Assembly: GCA_034429215.1 (NCBI GenBank)
Contig: DAOUGI010000112.1
Coordinates: 20,272-84,271 of the forward strand
DNA from: JAFGOG01 sp034429215
GTDB lineage: Bacteria; Chloroflexota; Anaerolineae; JAAYZQ01
Length of the DNA stretch: 64,000 nt
Reading direction: 5' to 3'
In this document: positions 62,369 through 64,000 of the stretch, in pieces
How the letters are laid out: every line of letters starts with the position of its first letter
How positions within the stretch are numbered: position 1 is the first letter of the stretch
Program-made: the position numbers and the translations under genes
The notes under the pieces: generated by a model
Seen by the model: only the letters and a program-made list of their open reading frames with translations
Told to the model about the DNA's origin: nothing
Databases searched by the model: none

Positions 62369-64000
62369 CTACCGGCCTGACCTTCGCTCGCGCTCGACGG
62401 CCAGCATGCGCTTGAGGATTGGATATACCTGGCGGGCCAGATGATCCAGGTCCGGGGCAGATTTCTCCTCCTTTTCTGCCGCTTGGCCGGTGGCCGGCGT
62501 CGCCTTGACCTCGCGCTGTACCCACCCTCCTTCGCCAACCACAGCGGGGGATGGCTGCCGTTGAACCACCTGGGGTGGGGCCAAGGGCAGCTCGGCGACC
62601 AGCGCCTGTCCACCCCCTTTCCGCTGTGCGCCCGTCCCTTCCTTCATCCCCTGATGGGGATCTGCGTGGGCTGGCGTGAAGGATGTCTCTGGGGACCGGG
62701 CAAGGCTAATAGTCGGCGCCTGTGTTGTCACCGTAACCGGTTCTCGCAGGGGCAGTTGGGCTGCCCTCGCGGCCGGACTGCTGGGTGTATAGAGCCGGGT
62801 ACGCTCCACTGCCGGCTCGGTTGCAGCGTCCTCTCCTCCAAAGGGGCCTTTCTCAAAACGGGCTTGCACGCGGGCCTCCGGAGGTGTGATGCGGGCTGAA
62901 TCGTCACGGACCACAGTCGGCGGACCCGACTCGATCAGAGGCAGGTGCGTCCTGGACGCTGCCCGGGCCAATACCTCTTCACCCAGCTCAGCGGCAGTCT
63001 CACGCCGCCTCGCTCTAGTAGGGCGCTCCTCCGGCCCGATCTGGCGCTGGACGTGGGGCGGTGCTGTGGGTGGAGTGGGTGCTGCTGCCTGCTTTTGCGG
63101 CGTGGTCTCGGCTAACGGCGGCACCGGCCCCTTGGCTTGAAGTGCAATGGCAGGCGGCTCTGCTTCTGTTTCCATCCCGGCTCTTTCAACTGGGACCGTG
63201 CGGCGCTGAACGGATGGCTCTGCGAGTGCCTCGGCCGAGGGTGGTGCGAGCCGTTCTGTCACCTTTGATGATGGCCTGTGCGCATCAGGCGGCTGTTCCT
63301 CTACCTGGCGTTGAACGGCCGACGCTCCCCGGCCAACGGGCGGTGCAGGGAACACTGCTTCGGCCGGCGGTGACATCGGCGGCGGTGCAGACGGCTGTTC
63401 CTCGGCGCGGCGTAGGACGGTCGGTGCGGCGGGCCGCGCGGGCGCAGGCTCGTGGCTGAGCGGCGGTGTTGCTTCTTCCGGCGGTGTCTCGGGCGGCAGT
63501 TCCACTACCCGGCGTTGGACGGTCGGTGCGGCGGGCCGCAAGGGCGCCGGCTCATGGCCGACCGGCGGTGTTGCTTCTTCCGGCAGTGTCTCAGGCGACC
63601 ATTCCTCCACCTGGCGTTGGACGGTCGATGCGGCGGGCGGTGCAGGCGCAGGCTCGTGGCTGAGCGGCGGTGTTGCTTCTTCCGGCAGTGTCTCGGGCGG
63701 CAGTTCCTCTACGCGGCGTTGGACGGTCGGTTCAGCAGGCCGCGCAGGTGAAGGCTCGCGGCCGACCGGCGGTGTTGCTTCTCCCGGCAGTGTCTCGGGC
63801 GGCAGTTCCTCTACCCGGCGCTGGACGGTCGGTGCGGCAGGCCGCGCGGGCGCAGGCTCATGGCCGACCGACGGTGTTGCTTCTCCCGGCAGTGTCTCGG
63901 GCGGCTGTTCCTCTATCCGGCGTTGGACGGTCGGTGCGGCGGGCCGTGCAGGCGCAGGCTCGCGGCTGACCGGCGCTCTTGCTTCTTCCGGCAGTGTCTC
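62369..64000 (-). CDS. Pro-rich 34-residue-repeat protein of the CIS locus (partial, start beyond window)
   Basis: The reading frame is open from the window edge to the stop at 62369, at least 543 residues; internal GTG at 63610 is not a real start. The upstream part is a tandem array of a 34-residue unit, approximately PETLPEEATPPVGHEPAPARPAA then PTVQRRVEE. This low-complexity region then decays to Pro/Gln/Arg/Glu-rich sequence with recurring VQR. The last 50 residues are conserved-looking: PDLDHLARQVYPILKRMLAV and then ERERRSGR, an amphipathic helix. Such short helix-only proteins sit beside the LysM tube gene in CIS loci; here it carries a long disordered N-terminal extension. The role is unknown, possibly a chaperone or tether binding through the helix. 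Confidence 0.75.
   Translation of the reverse strand, partial: ETLPEEARAPVSREPAPARPAAPTVQRRIEEQPPETLPGEATPSVGHEPAPARPAAPTVQRRVEELPPETLPGEATPPVGREPSPARPAEPTVQRRVEELPPETLPEEATPPLSHEPAPAPPAASTVQRQVEEWSPETLPEEATPPVGHEPAPLRPAAPTVQRRVVELPPETPPEEATPPLSHEPAPARPAAPTVLRRAEEQPSAPPPMSPPAEAVFPAPPVGRGASAVQRQVEEQPPDAHRPSSKVTERLAPPSAEALAEPSVQRRTVPVERAGMETEAEPPAIALQAKGPVPPLAETTPQKQAAAPTPPTAPPHVQRQIGPEERPTRARRRETAAELGEEVLARAASRTHLPLIESGPPTVVRDDSARITPPEARVQARFEKGPFGGEDAATEPAVERTRLYTPSSPAARAAQLPLREPVTVTTQAPTISLARSPETSFTPAHADPHQGMKEGTGAQRKGGGQALVAELPLAPPQVVQRQPSPAVVGEGGWVQREVKATPATGQAAEKEEKSAPDLDHLARQVYPILKRMLAVERERRSGR
63396..64000. repeat. 102-bp in-frame tandem repeats
   Basis: The landmark GTTGCTTCT recurs at 63468, 63570, 63672, 63774, 63876 and, changed, 63978, always 102 bases apart, and one partial copy lies at 63396-63466. 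The period is exactly 34 codons. The copies are nearly identical, so the array is young and length-variable, and it runs out of the window. Confidence 0.92.

Noticed and set aside
62369..63610. A complete 413-residue gene starting at GTG 63610
   Set aside because: The frame is open upstream through identical repeat units to the window edge, so this GTG is an internal Val codon.
63396..64000. CRISPR-like regular repeats
   Set aside because: The period is exactly 34 codons, the copies are contiguous without unique spacers, and the frame stays open; it is a coding repeat.

Overview
The window looks like a chromosomal segment of a Chloroflexota bacterium (Anaerolineae/Caldilineae-like). This is inferred from the high G+C, from giant secreted proteins ending in YLPxV-type tails, from CSLREA / choice-of-anchor style surface proteins, from Thr-Pro-rich linkers, and from the mix of cyclase-AAA-TPR regulators with oligosaccharide operons. 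No rRNA, tRNA, CRISPR array or insertion sequence was recognised, so the placement rests on gene content alone.

Left part, + strand (1-22978): an AcoX-type NAD-kinase-like protein is followed by three tandem short-chain dehydrogenases (1-3553). After what looks like a broken lipoprotein gene comes a GlgB-like GH13 enzyme on the - strand, then a large sugar operon on the + strand (5586-22978). The operon holds a LacI-family regulator with two CelR-like palindromic operators, a five-gene Opp-type ABC transporter, an MFS sugar permease, a GH2 beta-mannosidase, a solute-binding-like protein without a signal peptide, and two GH94 phosphorylases, the second very like cellobiose phosphorylase. Read together, this is a beta-mannan/cellobiose uptake and phosphorolysis module, probably induced by cello-oligosaccharides.

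Middle (23029-27337): a heme-type bacterioferritin is divergent from a large class III nucleotidyl cyclase-AAA-TPR signalling protein, which is closed by a strong bidirectional terminator.

Right part, - strand (64000 down to 27345): the 3' part of a contractile injection system (CIS) locus. In transcription order it contains a Pro-rich 34-residue-repeat protein (runs off the window), a LysM tube-cap protein, a VgrG/gp5 spike, a PAAR tip, a gp25 wedge, a gpJ/gp6-like baseplate protein, a gpI-like tail protein, a DUF4159-like protein, a SAM methyltransferase, an FHA protein, a two-TM protein and a 1046-residue FHA-TM-Ig-like membrane protein. Without a visible break it continues into secreted proteins: a 14-repeat FG-GAP propeller protein, a phage-tail-repeat-like fibre protein, a small tagged protein and a 2361-residue subtilase with 17 Cys-paired repeats. 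A 1950-residue CSLREA/PKD surface protein with its own promoter and a small exported protein follow. Sheath, tube, AAA+ ATPase and tape measure are not in the window and are expected beyond position 64000 or elsewhere.

The most interesting candidate system is this CIS baseplate module joined to a membrane-docking set (two FHA proteins, TM proteins) and to a co-directional cassette of giant exported proteins, three of which (plus the neighbouring 1950-residue protein, internally) share a short [YH]LPx[VI]x[KR] motif.
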